NCBI RefSeq assembly: GCF_932526225.1
Contig: NC_064038.1
Span: 188,001 to 252,000, forward strand
Length of the DNA: 64,000 bases
Origin: Nematostella vectensis
Lineage: Eukaryota; Cnidaria; Anthozoa; Actiniaria; Edwardsiidae
Direction of reading: 5' to 3'
Shown: piece by piece, positions 36,134-49,958 of the stretch
Position numbering within the stretch: position 1 is the first letter of the stretch
How the letters are laid out: each line of letters opens with the position of its first letter
Notes under the pieces: generated by a model
Seen by the model: only the letters and a program-made list of their open reading frames with translations
Told to the model about the DNA's origin: nothing
Databases searched by the model: none
Program-made: the position numbers and the translations under genes

Positions 36134-37824
36134 TCGTAGAGCTCGTATCGTTCCTCCTAAATAACAAACAAAATAATGTGTGTTATTATCTTGGTGCAAA
36201 GGAATCTACAGTAGTTTTGTAATCAAATAATTGTTTTACTATTAACACACTTGTTCTTTCAACCAGTTTGTTGGTCTCACAAATATACTTTTAATAAACT
36301 GGTATCCCCCCCTCTCCACTCAATAAAGGGTCAGCGTCATGGCATTGCGCATGTCTGGAGTCAGTGTTTATTGTAGGCTTTCAATTGTCTACACACAGTT
36401 GAACTTTAATAGTTGTCAGTGCTTTGTTCAAATAATATTCGATATTTTACTGAATGTTTATTGACAGTTTGTGGGCATTTCCTTTGAATGCAAGTCTTCC
36501 ACATGTACCAAAGGCTCATAGGTCAACATTAGAATTTGACTGAAATTCATTGTGTCCTGGCCGGAGAGCTATTGCAAAGCTCTTCATCACACTGCACTTT
36601 GAAGCATATTCTATGTATGCTTCTTTGTACAAAATGTACCCCTCCTAATAGAACATTAAAGATCACATAACTTGTTTACTTCCTGGACTCTATGCTTTTT
36701 ATTTTTGTTCTCTTACTAGGAAAATATCGAATACAAATAATCAGTTAAGCTAGCAAGCTCATTTTGCTAGCTGTATATAATGCCTATCAGGCCTGTATCT
36801 TTAGTATCCTAGATCAGGTAGACGAACCTATGTCACATCACTTTTTTGATGAGTGTTATAAAAAAGATACTAAAAAACGTTATCTTGAACTGTGTAAAAA
36901 AAAAAAAAAAAACAGAGAAAAAAAAAAGCCATTGGCCTGGGATCGAACCCGGCATAAAGAACAAAACGGAAACCATACATACGGATTACCCAATCGGTAT
37001 GGCAGCACAAGGCTTTTACGGAAGGCTGTAAAGAACCCGAAGGCCCCAAGCACCGATATTTCCGGCGAATATGCTGTACAACACTCTTGCAAGGTATTCC
37101 AACCCGCGCATTAATGGGGAGGACAATAACCAGGATCCCAGGCCTGTAATACGGTTACGCCACGCACAGCTCGCTGAGATATGGGATGAAAAATAATACA
37201 GGTCTATGTGGGCGTTTTGGGTCCCTTGGGGGCTCGCTATTTCGGCGTGGCATCGTAACGCACGCGAGCGCATTGTCTTTTATTGTGTACAGAATGTCTC
37301 TGTCGTTTTTTGCTTTACTTTTAGTTTTGCTTTATTTTTATTATTATTTTTTTGTCTTTTTATTTACAGTTCTTTGTACAGTATTTGACCATAGCTATGA
37401 TAACAATTATTCAAAATTATTGTAACCAACTATTGTAACCAATTATCGTAAACCAACTTGACTGCAAAACACTATTAGGCATTTCTTATATTTGACTGCA
37501 AAGTTGACATGTCAACATCTAGAGGGGCTTCACCCAACAAGGAATCATGGGGGACCATGAAAGCACGGTGTCGCGGAAAATTTTCCTGCCCCATTTATCA
37601 GGAACATCTGTGCAGCCGATGCCCTTAGTTGGATGGGGTGCACAGTTGCTTTGGGTATCGCCCTGAAGATGGCACAGTGACCACAAGATGTATCTGAATG
37701 AAACTGTATACTTATTTCAAATATTAAAAACATGTGAGTGTTACTTACTTAGTTACAGTAGTTCTTTTGAATATTATTATTTACGTGTATAATTTAGATG
37801 AGTAATAAATACTTCTTATTTGTC
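36134..37824 (+). repeat. Array copy 22 (1691 bp)
   Basis: CTTCCTGGAC, CAGAG linker, GGCATAAAG and GAAAAATAATAC. Private GTTGTCAGTGC, TGCCTATCAGG, CCTAGATCAGG, TTCTTATATTTGAC and CAAATATTAAA. Confidence 0.97.
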
Positions 37825-39525
37825 TCGTAGAGCGCGTATCGTTCCTCCTAAATAACAAACAAAATAATGTGTGTTATTATCTTGGTGCAAAGGAATCTAC
37901 AGTAGTTTTGTAATCAAATAATTGTTTTACTATTAACACACTTGTTCTTTCAACCAGTTTGTTGGTCTCACAAATAGACTTTAAATAAACTGGTATCCCC
38001 CCCTCTCCACTCAATAAAGGGTCAGCGTCATGGCATTGCGCATGTCTGGAGTCAGTGTTTATTGTAGGCTTTCAATTGTCTACACACAGTTGAACTTTAA
38101 TAGTTGTCAATGCTTTGTTAAAATAATATTCGATATTTTACTGAATGTTTATTGACAGTTTGTGGGCATTTCCTTTGAATGCAAGGCTTCCACATGTACC
38201 AAAGGCTCATAGGTCAACATTAGAATTTGACTGAAATTCATTGTGTCCTGGCCGGAGAGCTATTGCAAAGCTCTTCATCACACTGCACTTTGAAGCATAT
38301 TCTATGTATGCTTCTTTGTACAAAATGTACCCCTCCTAATAGAACATTAAAGATCACATAACTTGTTTACTTCCTCGACTCTATGCTTTTTATTTTTGTT
38401 CTCTTACTAGGAAAATATCGAATACAAATAATCAGTTAAGCTAGCAAGCTCATTTTGCTAGCTGTATATAATGCATATCAGGCCTGTATCTTTAGTATCC
38501 TGGATCAGGTATACGAACCTATGTCACACCACTTTTTTGATGAGTATTATAAAAAAATACTAAAAAACGTTATCTTGAACTGTGTAAAAAAAAAAAACAT
38601 AGAAAAAAAAAACATAGAAAAAAAAAAAGGCCATTGGCCTGGGATCGAACCCGGCCTAAAGAACAAAACGGAAACCATACATACGGATTACCCAATCGGT
38701 ATGGCAGCACAAGGCTTTTACGGAAGGCTGTAAAGAACCCGAAGGCCCCAAGCACCGATATTTCCGGCGAATATGCTGTACAACACTCTTGCAAGGTATT
38801 CCGCCCGCGCATTAATGGGGAGGACAATAACCAGGATCCCAGGCATGTAATACGGTTACGCCACGCACAGCTCGCTGAGATATGGGATGAAAAAAAATAC
38901 AGGTCTATGTGGGCGTTTTGGGTCCCTTGGGGGCTCGCTATTTCGGCGTGGCATCGTAACGCACGCGAGCGCATTGTCTTTTATTGTGTACAGAATGTCT
39001 CTGTCGTTTTTTGCTTTACTTGTAGTTTTGCTTTATTTTTATTATTATTTTTTTGTCTTTTTATTTACAGTTCTTTGTACAGTATTTGACCATAGCTATG
39101 ATAACAATTATTCAAAATTATTGTAACCAACTATTGTAACCAATTATCGTAAACCAACTTGACTGCAAAACACTATTAGGCATTTCTTTCATGTGACTGC
39201 AAAGTTGACATGTCAACATCTAGAGGGGCTTCATCCAACAAGGAATCATGGGGGACCATGAAAGCACGGTGTCGCGGAAAATTTTCCTGCCCCATTTATC
39301 AGGAACATCTGTGCAGCCTATGCCCTTAGTTGGATGGGGTGCACAGTTGCTTTGGGTATCGCCCTGAAGATGGCACAGTGACCATAAGATGTATCTGAAT
39401 GAAACTGTATAGTTATTTTAAATTTTAAAAACATGTGAGTGTTACTTACTTAGTTACAGTAGTTCTTTTGAATATTATTATTTATGTGTATAATTTAGAT
39501 GAGTAATAAATACTTCTTATTTGTC
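37825..39525 (+). repeat. Array copy 23 (1701 bp)
   Basis: AGAGCGCGTATC at the start removes the SacI site. CTTTAAATAAAC (shared with copy 32), CAAGGCTTCC, private GGTATACG, doubled CATAG linker, GCCC-type core, GCCTATGCC, 3' end of the CTTCATCC/CATAAG class. Confidence 0.97.
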
Positions 39526-41486
39526 TCGTAGAGCTCGTATCGTTCCTCCTAAATAACAAACAAAATAATGTGTGTTATTATCTTGGTGCAAAGGAATCTA
39601 CAGTAGTTTTGTAATCAAATAATTGTTTTACTATTAACACACTTGTTCTTTCAACCAGTTTCTTGGTCTCACAAATAGACTTTTAATAAACTGGTATCCC
39701 CCCTCTCCACTCAATAAAGGGTCAGCGTCATGGCATTGCGCATGTCTGGAGTCAGTGTTTATTGTAGGCTTTCAATTGTCTACACACAGTTGAACTTTAA
39801 TAGTTGTCAATGCTTTGTTAAAATAATATTCGATATTTTACTGAATGTTTATTGACAGTTTGTGGGCATTTCCTTTGAATGCAAGTCTTCCACATGTACC
39901 AAAGGCTCATAGGTCAACATTAGAATTTGACTGAAATTCATTGTGTCCTGGCCGGAGAGCTATTGCAAAGCTCTTCATCACACTGCACTTTGAAGCATAT
40001 TCTATGTATGCTTCTTTGTACAAAATGTACCCCTCCTAATAGAACATTAAAGATCACATAACTTGTTTAATTCCTCGACTCTATGCTTTTTATTTTTGTT
40101 CTCTTACTAGGAAAATATCGAATACAAATAATCAGTTAAGCTAGCAAGCTCATTTTGCTAGCTGTATATAATGCATATCAGGCCTGTATCTTTAGTATCC
40201 TGGATCAGGTAGACGAACCTATGTCACATCACTTTTTTGATGAGTGTTATAAAAAAAATACTAAAAAACGTTATCTTGAACTGTGTAAAAAAAAAAAAAA
40301 CATTAAAGAACATTAAAGATCACATAACTTGTTTAATTCCTCGACTCTATGCTTTTTATTTTTGTTCTCTTACTAGGAAAATATCGAATACAAATAATCA
40401 GTTAAGCTAGCAAGCTCATTTTGCTAGCTGTATATAATGCATATCAGGCCTGTATCTTTAGTATCCTGGATCAGGTAGACGAACCTATGTCACATCACTT
40501 TTTTGATGAGTGTTATAAAAAAAATACTAAAAAACGTTATCTTGAACTGTGTAAAAAAAAAAAAAAAAAAAAAAACAGAGAAAAAAAAAGCCATTGGCCT
40601 GGGATCGAACCCGGTCTAAAGAACAAAACGGAAACCATACATACGGATTACCCAATCGGTATGGCAGCACAAGGCTTTTACGGAAGGCTGTAAAGAACCC
40701 GAAGGCCCCAAGCACCGATATTTCCGGCGAATATGCTGTACAACACTCTTGCAAGGTATTCCAACCCGCGCATTAATGGGGAGGACAATAACCAGGATCC
40801 CAGGCCTGTAATACGGTTACGCCACGCACAGCTCGCTGAGATATGGGATGAAAAAAAATACAGGTCTATGTTGGCGTTTTGGGTCCCTTGGGGGCTCGCT
40901 ATTTCGGCGTGGCATCGTAACGCACGCGAGCGCATTGTCTTTTATTGTGTACAGAATGTCTCTGTCGTTTTTTGCTTTACTTTTAGTTTTGCTTTATTTT
41001 TATTATTATTTTTTTGTCTTTTTATTTACAGTTCTTTGTACAGTATTTGACCATAGCTATGATAACAATTATTCAAAATTATTGTAACCAACTATTGTAA
41101 CCAATTATCGTAAACCAACTTGACTGCAAAACATTATTAGGCATTTCTTTCATGTGACTGCAAAGTTGACATGTCAACATCTAGAGGGGCTTCACCCAAC
41201 AAGGAATCATGGGGGACCATGAAAGCACGTTGTCGCGGAAAATTTTCCTGCCCCATTTATCAGGAACATCTGTGCAGCCGATGCCCTTAGTTGGATGGGG
41301 TGCACAGTTGCTTTGGGTATCGCCCTGAAGATGGCACAGTGACCACAAGATGTATCTGAATGAAACTGTATACTTATTTCAAATTTTAAAAACATGTGAG
41401 TGTTACTTACTTAGTTACAGTAGTTCTTTTGAATATTATTATTTACGTGTATAATTTAGATGAGTAATAAATACTTCTTATTTGTC
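39526..41486 (+). repeat. Array copy 24 (1961 bp, internal duplication)
   Basis: Mosaic unit. The first part matches copies 3 and 4, including the internal duplication and TTTCTTGGTC. The second part matches copies 1 and 12 (AACCC type, CTATGTTGGCG, CATTATTAGG, CACGTTG). The switch lies at or after the duplication junction, because the second segment reads AAAAACGTTATC rather than the AAAAATGTTATC of copies 3 and 4. Confidence 0.97.
40042..40575 (+). repeat. Internal tandem duplication within copy 24 (~266 bp x 2)
   Basis: GAACATTAAAGATCAC at 40042 recurs at 40308. The junction is the same as in copies 3 and 4 apart from one fewer A, so all three descend from one event and were then spread about 35 kb apart within the array. 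Confidence 0.92.
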
Positions 41487-43177
41487 TCGTAGAGCTCGTA
41501 TCGTTCCTCCTAAATAACAAACAAAATAATGTGTGTTATTATCTTGGTGCAAAGGAATCTACAGTAGTTTTGTAATCAAATAATTGTTTTACTATTAACA
41601 CACTTGTTCTTTCAACCAGTTTGTTGGTGTCACAAATAGACTTTTAATAAACTGGTATCCCCCCCTCTCCACTCAATAAAGGGTCAGCGTCATGGCATTG
41701 CGCATGTCTGGAGTCAGTGTTTATTGTAGGCTTTCAATTGTCTACACACAGTTGAACTTTAATAGTTGTCAATGCTTTGTTAAAATAATATTCGATATTT
41801 TACTGAATGTTTATTGACAGTTTGTGGGAATTTCCTTTGAATGCAAGGCTTCCACATGTACCAAAGGCTCATAGGTCAACATTAGAATTTGACTGAAATT
41901 CATTGTGTCCTGGCCGGAGAGCTATTGCAAAGCTCTTCATCGCACTGCACTTTGAAGCCTATTCTATGTATGCTTCTTTGTACAAAATGTACCCCTCCTA
42001 ATAGAACATTAAAGATCACATAACTTGTTTACTTCCTCGACTCTATGCTTTTTATTTTTGTTCTCTTACTATTAAAATATCGAATACAAATAATCAGTTA
42101 AGCTAGCAAGCTCATTTTGCTAGCTGTATATAATGCATATCAGGCCTGTATCTTTAGTATCCTGGATCAGGTAGACGAACCTATGTCACACCACTTTTTT
42201 GATGAGTATTATAAAAAAATACTAAAAAACGTTATCTTGAACTGTGTAAAAAAAAAAAAAAAACATAGAAAAAAAAAAGGCCATTGGCCTGGGATCGAAC
42301 CCGGCCTAAAGAACAAAACGGAAACCATACTTACGGATTACCCAATCGGTATGGCAGCACAAGGCTTTTACGGAAGGCTGTAAAGAACCCAAAGGCCCCA
42401 AGCACAGATATTTCCGGCGAATATGCTGTACAACACTCTTGCAAGGTATTCCAACCCGCGCATTAATGGGGAGGACAATAACCAGGATCCCAGGCCTGTA
42501 ATACGGTTACGCCACGCACAGCTCGCTGAGATATGGGATGAAAAAAAAATACAGGTCTTTGTGGGCGTTTTGGGTCCCTTGGGGGCTCGCTATTTCGGCG
42601 TGGCATCGTAACGCACGCGAGCGCATTGTCTTTTATTGTGTACAGAATGTCTCTGTCGTTTTTTGCTTTACTTTTAGTTTTGCTTTATTTTTATTATTAT
42701 TTTTTTGTCTTTTTATTTACAGTTCTTTGTACAGTATTTGACCATAGCTATGATAACAATTGTTCAAAATTATTGTAACCAACTATTGTAACCAATTATC
42801 GTAAACCAACTTGACTGCAAAACACTATTAGGCATTTCTTTCATGTGACTGCAAAGTTGACATGTCAACATCTAGAGGGGCTTCATCCAACAAGGAATCA
42901 TGGGGGACCATGAAAGCACGGTGTCGCGGAAAATTTTCCTGCCCCATTTATCAGGAACATCTGTGCAGCCGATGCCCTTAGTTGGATGGGGTGCACAGTT
43001 GCTTTGGGTATCGCCCTGAAGATGGCACAGTGACCATAAGATGTATCTGAATGAAACTGTATAGTTATTTCAAATTTTAAAAACATGTGAGTGTTACTTA
43101 CTTAGTTACAGTAGTTCTTTTGAATATTATTATTTATGTGTATAATTTAGATGAGTAATAAATACTTCTTATTTGTC
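41487..43177 (+). repeat. Array copy 25 (1691 bp)
   Basis: GGTGTCACAAATAG, GTGGGAATT, ACTATTAAAAT, CATACTTACGG and AAGCACAGAT as copy 2, but with a single CATAG linker. Private GAAGCCTATTC and AACCCAAAGG. Confidence 0.97.
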
Positions 43178-44882
43178 TCGTAGAGCTCGTATCGTTCCTC
43201 CTAAATAACAAACAAAATAATGTGTGTTATTATCTTGGTGCAAAGGAATCTACAGTAGTTTTGTAATCAAATAATTGTTTTACTATTAACACACTTGTTC
43301 TTTCAACCAGTTTCTTGGTCTCACAAATAGACTTTTAATAAACTGGTATCCCCCCTCTCCACTCAATAAAGGGTCAGCGTCATGGCATTGCGCATGTCTG
43401 GAGTCAGTGTTTATTGTAGGCTTTCAATTGTCTACACACAGTTGAACTTTAATAGTTGTCAATGCTTTGTTAAAATAATATTCGATATTTTACTGAATGT
43501 TTATTGACAGTTTGTGGGAATTTCCTTTGAATGCAAGGCTTCCACATGTACCAAAGGCTCATAGGTCAACATTAGAATTTGACTGAAATTCATTGTGTCC
43601 TGGCCGGAGAGCTATTGCAAAACTCTTCATCGCACTGCACTTTGAAGCATATTCTATGTATGCTTCTTTGTACAAAATGTACCCCTCCTAATAGAACATT
43701 AAAGATCACATAACTTGTTTACTTCCTCGACTCTATGCTTTTTATTTTTGTTCTCTTACTAGGAAAATATCGAATACAAATAATCAGTTAAGCTAGCAAG
43801 CTCATTTTGCTAGCTGTATATAATGCATATCAGGCCTGTATCTTTAGTATCCTGGATCAGGTAGACGAACCTATGTCACACCACTTTTTTGATGAGTATT
43901 ATAAAAAAATACTAAAAAACGTTATCTTGAACTGTGTAAAAAAAAAAAAAAAACATAGAAAAAAAAAACATAGAAAAAAAAAAGGCCATTGGCCTGGGAT
44001 CGAACCCGGCCTAAAGAACAAAACGGAAACCATACATACGGATTACCCAATCGGTATTGCAGCACAAGGCTTTTACGGAAGGCTGTAAAGAACCCGAAGG
44101 CCCCAAGCACAGATATTTCCGGCGAATATGCTGTACAACACTCTTGCAAGGTATTCCAACCCGCGCATTAATGGGGAGGACAATAACCAGGATCCCAGGC
44201 CTGTAATACGGTTACGCCACGCACAGCTCGCTGAGATATGGGATGAAAAAAAAATACAGGTCTTTGTGGGCGTTTTGGGTCCCTTGGGGGCTCGCTATTT
44301 CGGCGTGGCATCGTAACGCACGCGAGCGCATTGTCTTTTATTGTGTACAGAATGTCTCTGTCGTTTTTTGCTTTACTTTTAGTTTTGCTTTATTTTTATT
44401 ATTATTTTTTTGTCTTTTTATTTACAGTTCTTTGTACAGTATTTGACCATAGCTATGATAACAATTGTTCAAAATTATTGTAACCAACTATTGTAACCAA
44501 TTATCGTAAACCAACTTGACTGCAAAACACTATTAGGCATTTCTTTCATGTGACTTCAAAGTTGACATGTCAACATCTAGAGGGGCTTCACCCAACAAGG
44601 AATCATGGGGGACCATGAAAGCACGGTGTCGCGGAAAATTTTCCTGCCCCATTTATCAGGAACATCTGTGCAGCCGATGCCCTTAGTTGGATGGGGTGCA
44701 CAGTTGCTTTGGGTATCGCCCTGAAGATGGCACAGTGACCATAAGATGTATCTGAATGAAACTGTTTACTTATTTCAAATTTTAAAAACATGTGAGTGTT
44801 ACTTACTTAGTTACAGTAGTTCTTTTGAATATTATTGTTTACGTGTATAATTTAGATGAGTAATAAATACTTCTTATTTGTC
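43178..44882 (+). repeat. Array copy 26 (1705 bp)
   Basis: TTTCTTGGTC, GTGGGAATT, doubled CATAG linker and AAGCACAGAT, with a 3' end of GTTTACTT / ATTATTGTTT as copy 5. Private GCAAAACTCTTC (breaks the leader hairpin), GGTATTGCAGC and GTGACTTCAAAG. Confidence 0.97.
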
Positions 44883-46567
44883 TCGTAGAGCTCGTATCGT
44901 TCCTCCTAAATAACAAACAAAATAATGTGTGCTATTATCTTGGTGCAAAGGAATCTACAGTAGTTTTGTAATCTAAAAATTGTTTTACTATTAACACACT
45001 TGTTCGTTCAACCAGTTTGTTGGTCTCACAAATAGACTTTTAATAAACTGGTATCCCCCCCTCTCTACTCAATAAAGGGTCAGCGTCATGGCATTGCGCA
45101 TGTCTGGAGTCAGTGTTTATTGTAGGCTTTCAATTGTCTACACACAGTTGAACTTTAATAGTTGTCAATGCTTTGTTAAAATAATATTCGATATTTTAAT
45201 GAATGTTTATTGACAGTTTGTGGGCATTTCCTTTGAATGCAAGTCTTCCACATGTACCAAAGGCTCATAGGTCAACATTAGAATTTGACTGAAATTCATT
45301 GTGTCCTGGCCGGAGAGCTATTGCAAAGCTCTTCATCACACTGCACTTTGAAGCATATTCTATGTATGCTTCTTTGTACAAAATGTACCCCTCCTAATAG
45401 AACATTAAAGATCACATAACTTGTTTACTTCCTCGACTCTATGCTTTTTATTTTTTGTTCTCTTACTAGGAAAATATCGAATACAAATAATCAGTTAAGC
45501 TAGCAAGCTCATTTTGCTAGCTGTATATAATGCATATCAGGCCTGTATCTTTAGTATCCTGGATCAGGTAGACGAACCTATGTCACACCACTTTTTGATG
45601 AGTATTATAAAAAAAATACTAAAAAACGTTATCTTGAACTGTGTAAAAAAAAAAAAAACATAGAAAAAAAAGGCCATTGGCCTGGGATCGAACCCGGCCT
45701 AAAGAACAAAACGGAAACCATACATACGGATTACCCAATCGGTATGGCAGCACAAGGCTTTTACGGAAGGCTGTAAAGAACCCGAAGGCCCCAAGCACCG
45801 ATATTTCCGGCGAATATGCTGTACAACACTCTTGCAAGGTATTCCGCCCGCGCATTAATGGGGAGGACAATAACCAGGATCCCAGGCATGTAATACGGTT
45901 ACGCCACGCACAGCTCGCTGAGATATGGGATGAAAAAAATACAGGTCTTTGTGGGCGTTTTGGGTCCCTTGGGGGCTCGCTATTTCGGCGTGGCATCGTA
46001 ACGCACGCGAGCGCATTGTCTTTTATTGTGTACAGAATGTCTATGTCGTTTTTTGATTTACTTTTAGTTTTGCTTTATTTTTATTATTATTTTTTTGTCT
46101 TTTTAGTTACAGTTCTTTGTACAGTATTTGACCATAGCTATGATAACAATTATTCAAAATTATTGTAACCAACTATTGTAACCAATTATCGTAAACCAAC
46201 TTGACTGCAAAACACTATTAGGCATTTCATTCATGTGACTGCAAAGTTGACATGTCAACATCTAGAGGGGCTTCACCCAACAAGGAATCATGGGGGACCA
46301 TGAAAGCACGGTGTCGCGGAAAATTTTCCTGCCCCATTTATCAGGAACATCTGTGCAGCCGATGCCCTTAGTTGGATGGGGTGCACAGTTGCTTTGGGTA
46401 TCGCCCTGAAGATGGCACAGTGACCACAAGATGTATCTAAATGAAACTGTATACTTATTTCAAATTTTAAAAACATGTGAGTGTTACTTACTTAGTTACA
46501 GTAGTTCTTTTGAATATTATTATTTAGGTGTATAATTTAGATGAGTAATAAATACTTCTTATTTGTC
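44883..46567 (+). repeat. Array copy 27 (1685 bp)
   Basis: GTGCTATTATC, AATCTAAAAATTG and TTGTTCGTTC as copy 6, GCCC-type core, TTAGTTACAG. Private CACTTTTTGATG (one T fewer), TTTTGATTTAC, TCTAAATG and TTTAGGTG. Confidence 0.97.
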
Positions 46568-48262
46568 TCGTAGAGCTCGTATCGTTCCTCCTAAATAACA
46601 AACAAAATAATGTGTGTTATTATCTTGGTGCAAAGGAATCTACAGTAGTTTTGTAATCAAATAATTGTTTTACTATTAACACACTTGTTCTTTCAACCAG
46701 TTTGTTGGTCTCACAAATAGACTTTTAATAAACTGGTATCCCCCCCTCTCCACTCAATAAAGGGTCAGCGTCATGGCATTGCGCATGTCTGGAGTCAGTG
46801 TTTATTGTAGGCTTTCAATTGTCTACACACAGTTGAACTTTAATAGTTGTCAATGCTTTGTTAAAATAATATTCGATATTTTACTGAATGTTTATTGACA
46901 GTTTGTGGGCATTTCCTTTGAATGCAAGTCTTCCACATGTACCAAAGGCTCATAGGTCAACATTAGAATTTGACTGAAATTCATTGTGTCCTGGCCGGAG
47001 AGCTATTGCAAAGCTCTTCATCACACTGCACTTTGAAGCATATTCTATGTATGCTTCTTTGTACAAAATGTACCCCTCCTAATAGAACATTAAAGATCAC
47101 ATAACTTGTTTACTTCCTCGACTCTATGCTTTTTATTTTTGTTCTCTTACTAGGAAAATATCGAATACAAATAATCAGTTAAGCTAGCAAGCTCATTTTG
47201 CTAGCTGTATATAATGCATATCAGGCCTGTATCTTTAGTATCCTGGATCAGGTAGACGAACCTATGTCACCCCACTTTTTTATGAGTATTATAAAAAAAA
47301 TTCTAAAAAAACGTTATCTTAAACTGTGTAAAAAAAAAAAAAAAAAAAAAACATAGAAAAAAAAGGCCATTGGCCTGGGATCGAACCCGGCCTAAAGAAC
47401 AAAACGGAAACCACACATACGGATTACCCAATCGGTATGGCAGCACAAGGCTTTTACGGAAGGCTGTAAAGAACCCGAAGGCCCCAAGCACCGATATTTC
47501 CGGCGAATATGCTGTACAACACTCTTGCAAGGTATTCCAACCCGCGCATTAATGGGGAGGACAATAACCAGGATCCCAGGCCTGTAATACGGTTACGCCA
47601 CGCACAGCTCGCTGAGATATGGGATGAAAAAAAATACAGGTCTATGTGGGCGTTTTGGGTCCCTTGAGGGCTCGCAATTTCGGCGTGGCATCGTAACGCA
47701 CGCGATCGCATTGTCTTTTATTGTGTACAGAATGTATCTGTCGTTTTTTGCTTTACTTTTAGTTTTGCTTTATTTTTATTATTATTTTTTTGTCTTTTTA
47801 TTTACATTTCTTTGTACAGTATTTGACCCTAGCTATGATAACAATTATTCAAAATTATTGTAACCAACTATTGTAACCAATTATCGTAAACCAACTTGAC
47901 TGCAAAACACTATTAGGCATTTCATTCATGTGACTGCAAAGTTGACATGTCAACATCTAGAGGGGCTTCACCCAACAAGGAATCATGGGGGACCATGAAA
48001 GCACGGTGTCGCGGAAAATTTTCCTGCCCCATTTATCAGGAACATCTGTGCAGCCGATGCCCTTAGTTGGATGGGGTGCACAGTTGCTTTGGGTATCGCC
48101 CTGAAGATGGCACAGTGACCACAAGATGTATCTGAAAGAAACTGTATACTTATTTCAAATTTTAAAAACATGTGAGTGTTACTTACTTAGTTACAGTAGT
48201 TCTTTTGAATATTATTATTTACGTGTATAATTTAGATGAGTAATAAATACTTCTTATTTGTC
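46568..48262 (+). repeat. Array copy 28 (1695 bp)
   Basis: Founder-like member of a subfamily with 29, 30 and 36: CTTGAGGGCTCGCAATTTC, GATCGCATTG, GTATCTGTCG, TTTACATTTC, GACCCTAGC and CTGAAAGAAAC. Private CACCCCAC, a shortened TTTTTTATGAG, CTTAAACTG and CCACACATAC. Confidence 0.97.
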
Positions 48263-49958
48263 TCGTAGAGCTCGTATCGTTTCTCCTAAATAACAAACAA
48301 AATAATGTGTGTTATTATCTTGGTGCAAAGGAATCTACAGTAGTTTTGTAATCAAATAATTGTTTTACTATTAACACACTTGTTCTTTCAACCAGTTTGT
48401 TGGTCTCACAAATAGACTTTTAATAAACTGGTATCCCCCCCTCTCCACTCAATAAAGGGTCAGCGTCATGGCATTGCGCATGTCTGGAGTCAGTGTTTAT
48501 TGTAGGCTTTCAATTGTCTACACACAGTTGAACTTTAATAGTTGTCAATGCTTTGTTAAAATAATATTCGATATTTTACTGAATGTTTATTGACAGTTTG
48601 TTTGCATTTCCTTTGAATGCAAGTCTTCCACATGTACCAAAGGCTCATAGGTCAACATTAGAATTTGACTGAAATTCATTGTGTCCTGGCCGGAGGGCTA
48701 TTGCAAAGCTCTTCATCACACTGCACTTTGAAGCATATTCTATGTATGCTTCTTTGTACAAAATGTACCCCTCCAAATAGAACATTAAAGATCACATAAC
48801 TTGTTTACTTTTTCGACTCTATGCTTTTTATTTTTGTTCTCTTACTAGGAAAATATCGAATACAAATAATCAGTTAAGCTAGCAAGCTCATTTTGCTAGC
48901 TGTATATAATGCATATCAGGCCTGTATCTTTAGTATCCTGGATCTGGTAGACGAACCTATGTCACACCACTTTTTTGATGAGTATTATAAAAAAAAATAC
49001 TAAAAAACGTTATCTTGAACTGTGTAAAAAAAAAAAAAAAAAAAAACATAGAAAATAAAAGGCCATTGGCCTGGGATCGAACCCGGCCTAAAGAACAAAA
49101 CGGAAACCATACATACGGATTACCCAATCGGTATGGCAGCACAAGGCTTTTACGGAAGGCTGTAAAGAACCCGAAGGCCCCAAGCACCGATATTTCCGGC
49201 GAATATGCTGTACAACACTCTTGCAAGGTATTCCAACCCGCGCATTAATGGGGAGGACAATAACCAGGATCCCAGGCCTGTAATACGGTTACGCCACGCA
49301 CAGCTCGCTGAGATATGGGATGAAAAAACATACAGGTCTATGTGGGCGTTTTGGGTCCCTTGAGGGCTCGCAATTTCGGCGTGGCATCGTAACGCACGCG
49401 ATCGCATTGTCTTTTATTGTGTACAGAATGTATCTGTCGTTTTTTGCTTTACTTTTAGTTTTGCTTTATTTTTATTATTATTTTTTTGTCTTTTTATTTA
49501 CATTTCTTTGTACAGTATTTGACCCTAGCTATGATAACAATTATTCAAAATTATTGTAACCAACTATTGTAACCAATTATCGTAAACCAACTTGACTGCA
49601 AAACACTATTAGGCATTTCTTTCATGTGACTGCAAAGTTGACATGTCAACATCTAGAGGGGCTTCACCCAACAAGGAATCATGGGGGACCATGAAAGCAC
49701 GGTGTCGCGGAAAATTTTCCTGCCCCATTTATCAGGAACATCTGTGCAGCCGATGCCCTTAGTTGGATGGGGTGCACAGTTGCTTTGGGTATCGCCCTGA
49801 AGATGGCACAGTGACCACAAGATGTATCTGAAAGAAACTGTATACTTATTTCAAATTTTAAAAACATGTGAGTGTTACTTACTTAGTTACAGTAGTTCTT
49901 TTGAATATTATTATTTACGTGTATAATTTAGATGAGTAATAAATACTTCTTATTTGTC
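48263..49958 (+). repeat. Array copy 29 (1696 bp)
   Basis: CGTTTCTCC start, GTTTGCATTT, GGAGGGC, CCAAATAG, ACTTTTTCG, GATCTGG, AAAACATAC and the copy-28 core states. Forms a run of near-identical neighbours with copy 30. Confidence 0.97.
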
